From: Shinisaurus crocodilurus
Taxonomy: Eukaryota > Chordata > Lepidosauria > Squamata > Shinisauridae
NCBI GenBank assembly: GCA_021292165.1
Contig: CM037876.1
Location: 113,217,379-113,281,378, forward strand
Reading direction: 5' to 3'
Length of the DNA stretch: 64,000 bases
Shown: positions 44,540 to 56,215 of the stretch, piece by piece
How positions within the stretch are numbered: position 1 is the first letter of the stretch
Layout of the letters: every line of letters starts with the position of its first letter
The notes under the pieces: model-generated
Told to the model about the DNA's origin: nothing
Database searches by the model: none
What the model saw: only the letters and a program-made list of their open reading frames with translations
Translations under genes and position numbers: made by a program

Positions 44540-46485
44540 TTCTTGTTCACAAGTTTGGCCCCTTTTATTGACAGTGGACAGTGATTCGTGATGAATAGCC
44601 TCTCTTAACTGGTCCTTAAACAGCCTCGCTTACTTGTCCCTTATTGTCCGTTTCTTTTCTGGAAGTGGTGTTTCCTTTCATCAAGTGATATGTGGAACCT
44701 TTGTTTTAATTCTGCTTTCAGCTAATTGTAAACAAGCAATTACTTTAACAGTGCTAAAAGGATTCCAGCATAAAAGCAACCACAGTGGACCAGGACTACT
44801 AAGTACATAGCACGATAATGCCAGGTCACATTTCCCTCTGCCAGGATTAGAACCGGGAAGGAACACTTGCATCTGTGTGCTGCTGCCCCATGTGGTGAGC
44901 CACAAGGGTGCAGGACAGAGCTGTGAACTGTGTTAGGCTCTGGAGTGCTTCCACTCCACTCTCCGAGGCAGTCCATTTGTTCCCTCCCACTGGGAGCACT
45001 GTAAAGTTTTCCAAGGCCAGACCGGGCCTCCTTTTTCGCCTTGGCAACAGCTCTTTTTACTGTGTCTGGCGTCTCATTTGGCAGTTGCCTGACGGCCAAT
45101 ATTGAGACCCACTTCCATTTGCCATAATTGGCCGGTGAGGGAGGAGAAATGCTGCCGGTGAGGGCGGAGAAATGCACAGCACAATAAAGTCAGGGCATAG
45201 TACAAGACTATACTGGCAGGGGAGCTGGGCGGTAGGGGATGCCAGATGGAAATACCAGGACTTGTAATACTTGCTTCTGGCTTAGTTTAAACACCTTTTT
45301 TTTTTTTTTTTAATCACAGTGGGAAGTTTTGTTAGATATTTAGATCAGAGGCGGTGTTATGGGGTGGCCCACTAATACTCTGAATCTTTCATTTGGAGCC
45401 CTGAATCTCCGGGAGGCCACCTGCCCCACCACCCTGCTGTCCGTGGGCACTTGTTGAAATAAAGGTACAGGGGCCCTGATGATTGTCTCTGTTGCATCTG
45501 ATCCCACTGGATGAGCTGACTTTTTGCCTGCATGTGCCTCACCTCCTGCTGCCCCACCCCCTTGAATCTTTCTGTCAGGGGTTTTCTTCTGAAATCAAAT
45601 GCCCTCCTCTCCCCTGTCCATGCATCCCTTTTGACAGATAAGGGTATCCTTAGGAGACAGGGTCCTTTAAACACATACACAGACTTTAGAGCATATGTAA
45701 ATCAGCAGAAGTACATCTGTGATTTTTTTTTGTTGGTCTTTTTCAGTATCTAGCATTGTCCCTGATTTAGATGCAATGCTGTTTAAAAGGACATTTGAAT
45801 GTATGCCATGGATAAAACTGTCCTGCATTATGTTAATATTTTATCAGCTTTATGGATTAGCCATTGATTGCTTAGAAGAATGACAACATGTTTGTAACAT
45901 TTCATTATTTGGTGTTTGGAATAATATCTTACAGTTTAACCAATTATGTGCTTATATGGAACTACCACACTGCTACTAATGACCTATTTTGTAAGATGAT
46001 TCCTGGACACACACACACACACCTCCATTTACTCGCTCTGTGCTAATGACCAATTCCCAGGGGATTATTTAATCACAACAGTGATTAGCATGGTTAGCTA
46101 TTTCATTTACTTTCATCTTGCTTCAGGCTTTCAGTTTACGTAAAACGAAGATTCTACCTTCTGCTGTGTAGCTTTCTAAATATATATTGGCTTGAATTAA
46201 GTAAGCTGTTCCTTCATGGGGAAAATGGACATTGTAGCCATACTTTCACATGTATTGTTATTTATACATTATAATTAGCAACGGGTGTGTGTGTGTGTTA
46301 ACCCTTTACCCTCTGCTGTATTCCTGATCTGGATTGAGTGCCTCATGCCTACTATTTCTATTGGAAATGTGCTCCCATTCACACCAATGAAAACACTGTT
46401 TTCCCAATGCAAATAGCAGGAACAAGTGGCAGCACCAAAAGAAGGTCTTCCCCCAAAGATACTAAAACCCGGGCAGGCTCATATG
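44540..46485. other. Long unassigned stretch
   Basis: No host exon recognised. 45121-45175 has a short tandem duplication of GAGAAATGCTGCCGGTGAGG-like text. A T run is at 45297-45312 and a (CA)n at 46008-46022. Confidence 0.4.
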
Positions 46486-46487
46486 GG

Positions 46488-46615
46488 AGAAGGTGGTATT
46501 TCAGGTAGCCTGGTCACAAGCTATATAGGGCTTTATAGGTCCTCACCAGCAATTTGAATTGTGCCCAGAAACAGACAGGTAGCCAGTGGCACTGTTGCAA
46601 CAATAGAGTCAATGT
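46488..46615 (-). mobile_element. L2 LINE fragment
   Basis: Antisense L2 text: CAGGTAGCCTGGTCACAAGC, TATAGGGCTTTATAGGTCC, GGTAGCCAGTGGCACTG. Confidence 0.65.
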
Positions 46616-46647
46616 TCCCTGTTACTGTCCCCGGTCTACAGTCTAGT

Positions 46648-46718
46648 CCAGTGTTCTCCAACCTTGGGTCCCCAGATGTTTTTGGCCTATAACTCCCAGC
46701 ATGCCCCAGCCAGCTGTG
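46648..46718 (+). repeat. Half unit of the 'TTGGGTCCCCAGATG' hairpin repeat
   Basis: CCAGTGTTCTCCAACCTTGG to GCCCCAGCCAGCTGTG, then an abrupt change to CR1 sequence; no partner arm. Confidence 0.7.
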
Positions 46719-47235
46719 GGTCCATCAATTAGTTGTGCTATCCAGCCCATACAACTAGTTTGCTAATCAGAATATCATGGGGCACTTTGTCAAATGTCTT
46801 GCTGAATATCCACAGCATTTTCATGATCTACTGAGGAAGTTATTCAACTGAAAAATGAAATATGATTAGTCTGGCAGGACTTGTTCTTGACAAATCCATG
46901 CTGGCTTCCAGTGATCACTGCATGAGCACTTACGATCTTCTCTAGAATCTTCCCAGGTACTGATATCAGACTGACTGGTCTATAATTCCCTGGATTTTTC
47001 TTTTTGAAGATAGGGGCAACATTTGCCTTCCCCTAGTCCTCCAGTACTTCACTCGTTCTCCAAGATTTCTCAAAGATAAAAGATACAGGTTTTGAGAGTC
47101 CATCCACTAGCTCTTTCAACATCCTAGGATGCAGTTCATCTGGACCTGGGGACTTGAACTCATTTAAGGTACATGGATATTCCCTGACCATCTTTCTATC
47201 AACTCAAGCTGACTCCTACCCCTTCAGCCTGTTTG
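46719..47235 (-). mobile_element. CR1 ORF2 fragment
   Basis: Antisense CR1: GCTAATCAGAATATCATGG, CAAATCCATGCTGGCTTCC, GGGCAACATTTGCCTTCCC, CATCTGGACCTGGGGACTTG. This is the RT region upstream of that in the 27797-29180 copy, with many frame breaks. Confidence 0.8.
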
Positions 47236-47239
47236 TCAC

Positions 47240-47436
47240 ATATGCCAGAAAAGGCCCTGAATCTAGTGGCTACCATTGGAGCTTCTAATAAGGGTGCACT
47301 AGGAAAACTTCACCTGTTGTTACTAAATGAGGGGAAATGTACTTTATTGTACTTCATATTTTATTGTAAGTGAAGATCTTGTGATTTTAAAGTGTTGTGA
47401 GCCACCTTGGTTAGTATATAGGCATTAGAAGGAAAG
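47240..47436. mobile_element. LINE fragments
   Basis: A short antisense L2 piece (GAAAAGGCCCTGAATCTAG) and then a LINE-like 3' end (GTGTTGTGAGCCACCTTGG). Confidence 0.4.
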
Positions 47437-47450
47437 TATATATATATATA

Positions 47451-47519
<69 letters not shown>
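47437..47519. repeat. Compound (TA)n (GT)n (GA)n microsatellite
   Basis: Three adjoining dinucleotide runs, about 83 bp in total. Confidence 0.93.
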
Positions 47520-47520
<1 letters not shown>

Positions 47521-47524
47521 TAAT

Positions 47525-48970
47525 TCTTTCAGATTTGGAGGGACTCATATTATGCGGTGAGAATGTTGCATGCTCCTTCCTCAGGTATGTTTCTCGCTCA
47601 CCGAAGTATTCATTTTTCATATGCACTTAAGCTTTTGAAGGCATAGAGGAAAAGGCAGGAAAGATATGCACTATTTTTAATTTCTAAAAAGAAATTTTAC
47701 ATGATCTTCAGCTTCATTTTTTAGCCGGAGAAATCCCCCACCGTACCTCACCCCACCCCACCCATTTTGATGAGGTGTTCAATCCTATTGTCAGCCTCTC
47801 ATGTCTTCTGCTGCAAAAGAACTGGTGCTTTAGTAAAAAGCTGCTGACACCAAGTACACAGTAGGCTGCTGTCCCAAAAGCTGGAGGGTTCAGGTCGCAA
47901 AGGTCAGGTGCCTAATACGAGAATGTTTTAATTGGTTTCTGTGCCTGCCCTTCACTGACCCATTGGCAGGCCTCGTTAGGTCACGTGGTGCAACTTATGA
48001 AAGAGTGAGAAGGAAACGTGGACTTATTCAAGTATCACCATTCCTGTGGCATAGTGCGGGTAGGGGGAGTGCAAGGCTTCAGCTACTGAGTAATCCTGCA
48101 AATTGGTTAAACTAACAATGGAGAGCTCTATCTGTTGTCAGACTGAAAAACAGGGTTTTTTCCCCTTTCAACATGCCTAATCCTGCCAAACAGTACAAAA
48201 TCCTATTACTCAATGAATTATAAATCCTGCTTCAACACTTCATTTGTCCCAGAGTGTTTCATTGTGTACAACAGAAATGCAATACCTTTATTTTCAGCCA
48301 CATAATTGCTTGCACAACTGGTCTCTTTCCACATACCCCTTAATCTTCAATGGCAAGATTTATCCTACTTCTTATTCCATATTCTTGTTGAGAAAGCAAA
48401 GAAAAAACGAGAGTCTGCACTAGTTTCTACTCCATTCTACTTTCCCCATAACTTTTTTAGCTGGATGGGTCACAAAGCAACTGATTTGGGCCCCGTAGAA
48501 ACTTTGGGTTGGAAACATGGTTCTTGATTGTTCTTTTCTCACCTATATACTGTACAGGTATATAAAGGTGCAGAGGGTAATCTATATGTTATCACACATT
48601 TTATTACCATGATTAGAGCTGGAGAACCTTAATTTAATCCAGCCCTTATATCAGGGGTCAGCAGGATGTGGGAGGCCCCTAACACTGCCAAATTTGCAGT
48701 AGCAGTGGCAAGACAATCAGTGATTTGCTGCCAAATTTCAGCACCAAACTGCAACCAAGAGCTAAAAGGACCAAATGCAGCATTAAAACAAGGCATGCCC
48801 CCTAGGGGGGTCCAGGTGGTTGAAATTGGTCCCCGGAACCCTCAAGGTTTCCCGCCCCTTAAGCCTTACCTATTCCAATGTAAAACATCCACAGCATGAA
48901 CTGAACAGGGCCAGTCCCACTGTTAATCAAAGAAAGGTAGGCCGCTTCAGGAAGTAGGTTTTGGGCATTG
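47525..48970. other. Mostly unassigned sequence
   Basis: CAGGGGTCAGCAGGATG at 48653 resembles a hAT left end. No other feature is supported. Confidence 0.4.
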
Positions 48971-48977
48971 CTAAAGG

Positions 48978-49129
48978 GCAGCAAGTGGTCAATTATTTAA
49001 AAATTATGGCATGATGCAGCCAAAGTCAAGCTTTTTAAAGGCTCGTTGATTCTGATAGATACAAATAAGCCTGTGCTTTGATGTCTCCCAGTGAAATTAG
49101 TAGGACTGAAAAGTGCTTACCCTTGGCTG
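48978..49129. repeat. 152-bp dispersed direct repeat, copy A
   Basis: Base for base the same as 49745-49896 as far as I can read (GCAGCAAGTGGTCAATTATT ... TGCTTACCCTTGGCTG), at a constant offset of 767 bp. No terminal signals of a transposon. Confidence 0.9.
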
Positions 49130-49234
49130 GATTGTGCCCCATACTTTTAGTGTGTGTAGAGGCAGGGGAAGCACTACCATCACCACCATTCATATTTTCC
49201 ACTTAAGATGTAAAATGTCCTGGTTCTGAAGATG

Positions 49235-49385
49235 AATAGGATTTTGTCCTTGGGTTGGATCGAGACTTAGACATACTTGGAGTAGACTCATTGAAATCAG
49301 TGGGATGGAAGTTAGCCTCTAACTTAAGTCCCACTGACCTCAATAGGTCTTTCCTCAGTATAACTAAGTCTGGATCTAACCCCTT
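49235..49385. repeat. Diverged palindromic MITE-like sequence
   Basis: TTGAAATCAGTGGGATGGAA and CCACTGACCTCAATAGGTC are inverted relatives, as in the 90-bp MITE family. Old copy. Confidence 0.35.
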
Positions 49386-49744
49386 ATAACCAACTGTGCA
49401 AGGAAGGAAGACTTCCTATTGTTTTGAATGAATAAAGTTCTGTGTGCCTTCTCACACCTTCATCTTGGCCATAGTTGACACAGCTATCTAATGATATTAA
49501 TAATATCACTATAAAATAATTTCCTCTATTGACAGTGTTCAGGGGTGAGTGCTTGATCATCACATAGCCAAAATGGCAACACCCACAAAAAGATCCCCAA
49601 GGTATACAGAAGTGGGAAAAAGACTGGAGGAAGAAACCTAAAGGGGGATGGCGTTCCACAACACAGCTGTGCACGTGTGCACGGCATGCCCGACTCACCC
49701 AGGTCCACTGCCCTACCAGGGCGCATGCAGCAGAAAATGAATGC

Positions 49745-49896
49745 GCAGCAAGTGGTCAATTATTTAAAAATTATGGCATGATGCAGCCAAAGTCAAGCTT
49801 TTTAAAGGCTCGTTGATTCTGATAGATACAAATAAGCCTGTGCTTTGATGTCTCCCAGTGAAATTAGTAGGACTGAAAAGTGCTTACCCTTGGCTG
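49745..49896. repeat. 152-bp dispersed direct repeat, copy B
   Basis: Sister of 48978-49129. The flanks differ immediately on both sides. Confidence 0.9.
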
Positions 49897-49899
49897 TTT

Positions 49900-50435
49900 T
49901 GTATAAAATATTATACTAAACCACACAGTGTTTTGCTGCAGGCCCCTAGTTTTCTTCTGAATCTCTTCTAACAATGTAACATCCCAAGACTGAAACATTT
50001 GACCATATATAATGGTCAAATGAACTCTGTGTTACTTGGATCTCACTGGCTGAGATCTGTGATTAGATTGCAAACAATTCTCCCATCTGTAGTTCTTGCA
50101 TGTAATATCAGGTTTGGTCCCATGAGCAATGGTGGAAAAGCTGTGTGCCTTGTCTTCCACCTGTCCTGTTTCAGCTGGCATTGCTATGTTTTTCAGAGCC
50201 ATAACACATCCTCCCTCTCATACTGGATATAAAAACACAGAGCTAACCAGAAGCTAAGCTGAAGGTGTTAGGAAGTATGCATGTTACTTTCCTAGAGTTG
50301 GTTTAAGGTTATAATTCCTCCTCTTTGTGAGAAATTTAATTCCAAAAGAGAGCATCAATAAAGCACAGTGGTAGAGCACATGCTTTATTAATTATATTTA
50401 TTTATTAAATTGATATCCCACCTTTCTGCCAAAAA
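49900..50435. other. Unassigned sequence
   Basis: A tRNA-SINE head fragment (GCACAGTGGTAGAGCACATG) lies at 50364-50383. Otherwise nothing recognised. Confidence 0.4.
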
Positions 50436-50447
50436 AAGGCACTATAA

Positions 50448-50730
50448 TGTACTCCACATGGGGCTGCCTTTGAAATTTCAGCTGGTACAGATGATATTAC
50501 ACCAGTTCTGTACCAGGCCCAATTCAAAGTACTGGTGTTGACCTTTATAGCCCAAAATGGTTTGTGTCTGGGTTATTTCAAGGACTGCATACATCCATAT
50601 GAACCTGCCCGTGCTTTAGCTGCCACTAAGATCAGTAAGATTGGTGAGCGCTAGAGAGAAGACTATAATGTAAGTTGCCTTGGGAAGACAGTGGTCTTGA
50701 GTTAAGAAGTATAATATAATATAATATAAT
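50448..50730 (+). mobile_element. L2 LINE fragment with internal deletion
   Basis: TCCACATGGGGCTGCCTTTG, CCCAATTCAAAGTACTGGTG, TTATTTCAAGGACTGC, and the tail GTAAGTTGCCTTGGG followed by (ATAAT)n. Confidence 0.7.
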
Positions 50731-50734
50731 TAAT

Positions 50735-52320
50735 GCAACACAAAACTCTACGACTCCACAGAGTCTGCAGACAACTGACAAAGCAGACTAGGGACTTGTC
50801 TTTTAGATTAGTGTCTTTTGGGACTTGAAGCAATAGCTACTGCATTTGGATTTGGATTCTAATGTTAGGGGGTTTGGCCCAGTTATCTCCATAACAGATA
50901 CCGGTAATTCCTACAGTATTTCCCCAGACATCCATCTCTTTGAGAACAGTTTTTCATCCTTTCATCAATGGCTGCAAATAATTGCTGAATGGAGAGGCTC
51001 ATTTTGCAGAGGGTTTGGAAATGCTGGCTCAGAAATACTCCAAACACTGGTTCAGCACTGGGACGCCCCTCCTAGCTGCTTAGTCAATGAAATGTAGTGC
51101 TCAAAATATAGATGGGAGAAGCAACTTTGGTCAAGTTACCAAAGATAAACAACAAAACAGGAATGGTCTGAAATAAGATGTATATTGTTTAATTGAAGAA
51201 AAAAAAAAACAAAGTTGTATATTTATGTGTAGAACAAGATCTGAGGACAAGGACAAAGACAATTTTCCAGTAGGACTCCTTGAAATTTTAAAAAGATTTT
51301 AGGCTTTGACATAGCAAAGGGGCATAAACTTCCTCATGAGATTATTCTAGTGTCTGTATAGAATTCCAGACCTCACTTCCTCTGCATTGTAGCTATTTTA
51401 ATCAGAAGGTATGTATGTTGACTCTGTAATAGATAACTCACTTATGGTGTTAGATGTTAGATATGTTGCATTCCATATGACCACTTGTATTACTCTCTCC
51501 TGTCTGCAGTTATGCTAAAATTTGCACATTCTTAAAGAGTACCCAGGGCGGAAATAGCATGTCAACTGCTAAAGAAGAATGTAACCTTTGCGTCTATATT
51601 TTCCTCACAATCTTGATCTTTGACCTTCTTAAGTATGCATTTCTCAGACCACTTACACTGGAATATTCCCAGTGGACTATGAAGGCAAAAACATTGCTTT
51701 TCCAAAGCTAATGGCTTGGGCATGCAGTAGAAGTCACTGGGACCAAGAAGGTTCAGGCATAGTAGGTTAATAATATCAACAATGTGTTTGCACACTTAAG
51801 CTATGAGAATTCTGGTTTTTGCCTTCTGGCCAATGTGCCTTTCTATCAGGGTCTCTCTTTGGTCTCTTTTGTGATTATTACTTAGGAGTACCTGTATTTT
51901 TGGCCAATTTGCTAGCTTGACACACTGAATGAGTATTGATATAAACAGTTAAAATGGGACTGTGTACTATCTATGCCTGCTGAAGACACATATTGCTCTC
52001 TGTAAAAAGTGAGTGACTGTTTTGGCCTGCTTTGACAACATTGCTGTAGTTCTTAGAAGGGATAAAACTAACCAGATCAAATGCTCTTACAATGCATTGC
52101 TTTCTTTGCACCTTTACCTCGAATGTATCTAAGAGTGAGCCTTTGAACCTTACTGAGAATCTTGTTCCCTTCCTCAAGTGAAATATTTTTGCTCCATCAC
52201 TGATATCTGAAATGATACCCTTGGTTACGGTCAGGGCAATGTTGTCATGGTGACCATTTACAGATGTAGGTCTTGTGGATTATGTATGCTTTGGGTCTCT
52301 ATTCTGGCTGTTTATGTGTA
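50735..52320. other. Long unassigned stretch
   Basis: No gene or clear repeat recognised. Confidence 0.4.
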
Positions 52321-52324
52321 CTTC

Positions 52325-52408
52325 TGCATTCAGCATTTGAAGAAGTGGGCTCTAGTCCATCTTTAAGATTCCACAAGATGTTTTGTTTTTGCAGCTGTGT
52401 CCAGACTC
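52325..52408 (+). repeat. Interspersed repeat fragment
   Basis: See 41137-41213: ATTTGAAGAAGTGGGCTC, AGTCCATCTTTAAGATTCC, TTTTTGCAGCTGTGTCC. Confidence 0.45.
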
Positions 52409-52409
52409 C

Positions 52410-53005
52410 AAACAGATGCTTACAAGCTGGGCTGGAAGAGATATGATGCCACTGATGTGCAGATGTCCCAGTGCACACAGATAATGTAGTTAAGACCCTT
52501 CCCCTGAAAGAAGCAGGAAGGGAACTGACTAGCTAGAGGCCAACCACGAGCCAACACTGCTGTCTGAATTGGTTAGTCTGGCAATAGATTAAGGGCACAA
52601 GGCAAGGACGGAGGGAGTTGAGATGTAGCACTCCATCCCTGAAGGTTCCCTTGTATAGGGTGGGGAATTCCAGTGGCTGTGGTGGCGGCGGCAGCCTCAG
52701 CAGTGACAGAAAGAGCAATAACAGTGGGGGGGGGTGAAGACCCAGAGGACAGGCGAATGTTGAATTGAGTTCCCCATCACCTAGGCTCCTGGAGATGGAG
52801 AGAGCACTTCGGCATCTGGCGGCCATGCTGTCTGACGCTATTGGGGGATAAAACACCGAAAACCAGGTTGGGTGGGTGGGTAGGGGAATGGAATATCCGG
52901 GAAGAGCTGGCTGGAACACTGAACCAGAGCACTCCACACTGAAATATTTTGTTGCAGGCCTCTCTTGTATGCCTTAAGAATCTGAAACTGGTCTTTCCTG
53001 CAGCA
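52410..53005. other. Unassigned sequence
   Basis: No feature supported. G run at 52723-52733. Confidence 0.4.
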
Positions 53006-53009
53006 TAGG

Positions 53010-53051
53010 TAGCTGGGGCATGCTGGGAGTTGTAGGCCAAAAACATCTGGT
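53010..53051 (-). repeat. Half unit of the 'TTGGGTCCCCAGATG' hairpin repeat
   Basis: AGCTGGGGCATGCTGGGAGT through AAAACATCTGG only. Confidence 0.65.
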
Positions 53052-53149
53052 CTATTGGCTTGTCTAATATTATCTGGATGGCAGCAGCTCTGCAGGGACT
53101 CAGACAGAGCTCCTACCCAGTCCTGCTACCTAAGTTCCTTAAAGTGGAG

Positions 53150-53216
53150 ATACCATAGATTAAACCGGGGACCTTCTACTTGCAAGGAATGTGTTCTGTC
53201 ACTGAACTGTGGCTCA
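53150..53216 (-). mobile_element. tRNA-SINE head fragment
   Basis: ACCGGGGACCTTCTACTTGC and CACTGAACTGTGGCTC are the antisense B- and A-box part of the second SINE type. Confidence 0.5.
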
Positions 53217-53588
53217 TTCAACATTGGCCTTCATTCAGGAAGATTAAAAGACTACAGAGTCAATTGTTCTTTAGTTGTTTCTCTTTCAATTCCACACATT
53301 TTTTTACTTGCTGAGAAATGCATTGTGATTAGGAAAGGAGCAAACCTAGAGCAATGACACATGCAGAGATATAATATGCACCCATTTCTGAGGGTGGTGA
53401 TTTAAAATCCAATCACAGAACACGTAGGTGTTCTAAAAGTATGTAGGAGGAACTTGAAAATCAGGGTTCTAAATCATGTGAAGAACTTGGATAGAGAAGG
53501 ATCCCAGCTGCAGACAGTCACCCTCTACACATGGAGGGCAGCAAGGAGGGGGCAGAGTTGGCACACGTGTCCCTTCTTGTGTATAGAC

Positions 53589-53692
53589 CAGTGTTCTCCA
53601 ACCTTGGGTCCCCAGATGTTTTTGGCCTACAACTCCCAGTTGGGAGTTGTAGGCCAAAAGCATCTGGGGACCCAAGGTTGGAGAATACTGAT
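53589..53692. repeat. Palindromic 'TTGGGTCCCCAGATG' repeat, minimal-loop copy
   Basis: CAGTGTTCTCCAACCTTGGG...CAACTCCCAG joins directly to TTGGGAGTTGTAGGCC... and the inverse end. The arms are about 50 bp with almost no loop; the GCATGCCCCAGCCAG centre of other copies is missing. Confidence 0.85.
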
Positions 53693-53699
53693 ATAGACC

Positions 53700-54505
53700 C
53701 TACACACTTTTAGAACATGGAAGAGGGATCTGATGAAGCTGAACTACCCACCTACAGTGGAGACTGACTGGAAGGAGGCAAGGCTAGAGCAGAGAATCAT
53801 GCAGCAGTGCAGCGGGTAGCCTCATCTCTGGGTGGGTACTTTGGACTCAAGGAGCCTTGGATTAATTTAGTTCGCTCAGAACATCAGCAGTTCTCTCATG
53901 GCAAATGGTTTGGGAATTACTATTCCATATCATACAGTAAAGGCACACTGTACTATATATTCACTGTAAAAACATTTTTAATTTGACTGAGACCATGTAT
54001 ATAAATATTAGCCCATGTAATTACACGGTAGGCTTTGAAATCTGTGCCATACATTTGGGTTAACCTCCCAAAAATATTTGTTCAGGCAAATAAAGTTATA
54101 GCATAGTATTTTACTGTATAGATTAGACAAAAAGGTTCTCACATCTATCTTCCAAAAATATGCATGAAATAAAAATGAATTCCAACTCTGATTAAGAAGA
54201 GACAAAGTTATCAGCTTGATTCAATTAATCCCAAATTAGCAGAATCCTTTTTCTCACCTAAATATTGAGGTTAACACTGCAATGAGGTAAAGATGTAGAC
54301 AGTTCCTTCAAAGTCCAGCATTAGATTTTTGTTTCAGAGCAACATTTGTTGTTGGAGCAAAGTCAGTTCAGTAATTGAATTGACATACAAGATTATATCA
54401 CCACCACCAGTAACATGACCAAGGTTATAGCACCCCATGAGGATTAGAGTTCGAAACCCAATACACTTACTCCTTCCTAAATAGGTTTCCCCCACCATGC
54501 TATTT
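53700..54505. other. Unassigned sequence
   Basis: 53790-53930 is faintly similar to 21467-21600. No gene. Confidence 0.35.
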
Positions 54506-54521
54506 AACATATAACATGATT

Positions 54522-55062
54522 ATGTCCTGCTTGCACTGGCCGCCTGTATGTTTCTGAGCCCAATTCAAGCCCAATTCAAGGTGTTGGTTTTGACCTATAA
54601 AGCCTTACATGGCTCAAGACTGCAATACCTGATGGAGCACCTCTCCAGGCAAGAGCAACCGCATGCACTAAGATCATCATCTAAGGCCTTTCTCCGGATG
54701 CCTCCTCCGAGGGAGGCTTGGAGGGCAGCAACGCAGGAGAGGGCCTTCTCTGTGGTGGCCTTCTAATTATGTTCTCCCTGATGAGGCCCACCTGGTGTCA
54801 ACATTGTTATCTTCTCAGTGCATGTTAAGACCTCACCTTACTCTTCTCTCAGGTATTTGGCAGATCAGGTCTTGAATTGTTCTTGTGGTCGATTGTTTAA
54901 AATTGTTTTTAGATATGTGTGTGTCTCTCTGTGTTGTATGTTTATATGTTCTAATGTATATGGTTGTTAAAATGCATTTTAAAGGTTTTAATCTTTGTAA
55001 ACCACCTGGAGACCTTTGGCTATTGGGCTGTATAGAAATCTAATAAATGAAATTAAATGAAA
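54522..55062 (+). mobile_element. L2 LINE fragment
   Basis: Translation of 54548-54766 gives AQFKVLVLTYKALHGS and QERAFSVVAF. The 3' UTR has TTGTAAACCACCTGGAGACC and the tail TAATAAATGAAATTAAATG. A local duplication of GCCCAATTCAA lies at 54559-54580. Confidence 0.85.
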
Positions 55063-55064
55063 AC

Positions 55065-55650
55065 AACCTTTATGTCAAGGCCGTACTTCCCCTCTTCCTC
55101 CCAAGAAGATCCACACAATGGCTTCTAACAGAAAAGCTTTATTAGGACAGATGCCAGCCTAGCAAAGTGACTTAGAATTACAAAAGAAGTGAGTTGCAGA
55201 GTCAATCACAATAGAATCAAGCTTAGTTAGAATACTAGCCATTAAGGAAGATTGCCCTATTGTTGAGATGTTGATTCCAAACTGGGAACCTTTCCTCCCT
55301 TCCAGACTCAAATTACTCACACCCCTAAGGCGGTTCCTTATTCTTAAGGGCCAATCTCTTGGAGTGCCTGACATTCCTCAGTTGGTCCATCCTCCTTAGC
55401 TGATGTCTGACCAGCAGGTTAGTGATGCTTGATTCACCCTCCTCCTGATCAGAGAGCTCATATTGCTTTCCCATGGAATTTGACACCGATTGATCCTCCC
55501 TGCCTGTTGATTTTATCTCTAAGCTTGCTGGCCTTGGAGACCCAGGTGCATCTTCCCTCCCCTCCATCTCTTCTTCCTCCCCTTCTTCCTCAGAATCTGT
55601 TCCCAGATCCTCCTCTGTAGGAAGAATGGGCCCAATCCCTACACTTTACT
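55065..55650. other. Unassigned sequence
   Basis: No recognised repeat. Small ORFs on both strands have no known domain. Confidence 0.35.
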
Positions 55651-55654
55651 ATGA

Positions 55655-55818
55655 TGTCTGTGGCTCACGCTGGCTCAGCTTGTCTGAGTGTGGAAAGCTA
55701 AGCAGGGTCAGGCCTGGTTATTACTTGGATGGGAGACCCCTCCTCTAGTTTCCTGCACTGAGCAGGGGTTGGACTTGATGGCCTTGTAGGCCCCTTCCAA
55801 CTCTATGATCCTATGATA
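55655..55818 (+). mobile_element. 5S-rRNA-derived SINE with CR1 tail, sense copy
   Basis: Read directly: GGAAAGCTAAGCAGGGTCAG, GCCTGGTTATTACTTGGATG and GGGAGACC match 5S rRNA across the A box and C box. Then CTCTAGTTTCCTGCACTGAG leads into the CR1 terminus and a CTATGATCCTATGAT end repeat. The 5' third of 5S (before the A box) is strongly altered, and the sequence after the C box is replaced by CR1. Confidence 0.85.
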
Positions 55819-55819
55819 T

Positions 55820-56215
55820 CCTCTTTTGGCCTTCATGTACCACCTCTGTGACAGCTCAGTTTTCATGTGAGAAGCCTACCACAGGATAAGGCTGGTTTCC
55901 AAAGCTTATACCCACTATAGAAAGTTCCTCACTCAGGAGCATTTTTTTAAAAAAGAAACTTCCCCCATGAAAGCACAAAGTTCTTGCATTTCAGACAATA
56001 AATGTAAAAGGAAATCTTGCAAACCAGACACCGTGGTTAGTTGTATGCACATATATTTGTTTATTTAATTACCTTATTTCTGAGTTGCCTTTCATCCCAG
56101 AAACAAGCCGCAAAGTGACGTAAAATTTAAGGATCCTGGTTGACTTACTTGCTGCTATGTTTCTGGCTATTACCTCCACTTGAATAATTAATTTTGAGTA
56201 TTGCAGTCGTCGTTA
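55820..56215. other. Unassigned sequence
   Basis: No feature supported. Confidence 0.4.

Noticed and set aside
48978..49896. LTR retrotransposon with 152-bp LTRs
   Set aside because: The repeats lack TG...CA ends, there is no primer site or polypurine tract, and the flanks show no target duplication.
55655..55818. Functional 5S rRNA gene
   Set aside because: Only the internal promoter region resembles 5S; the 3' part is replaced by a CR1 tail and the 5' part is altered.
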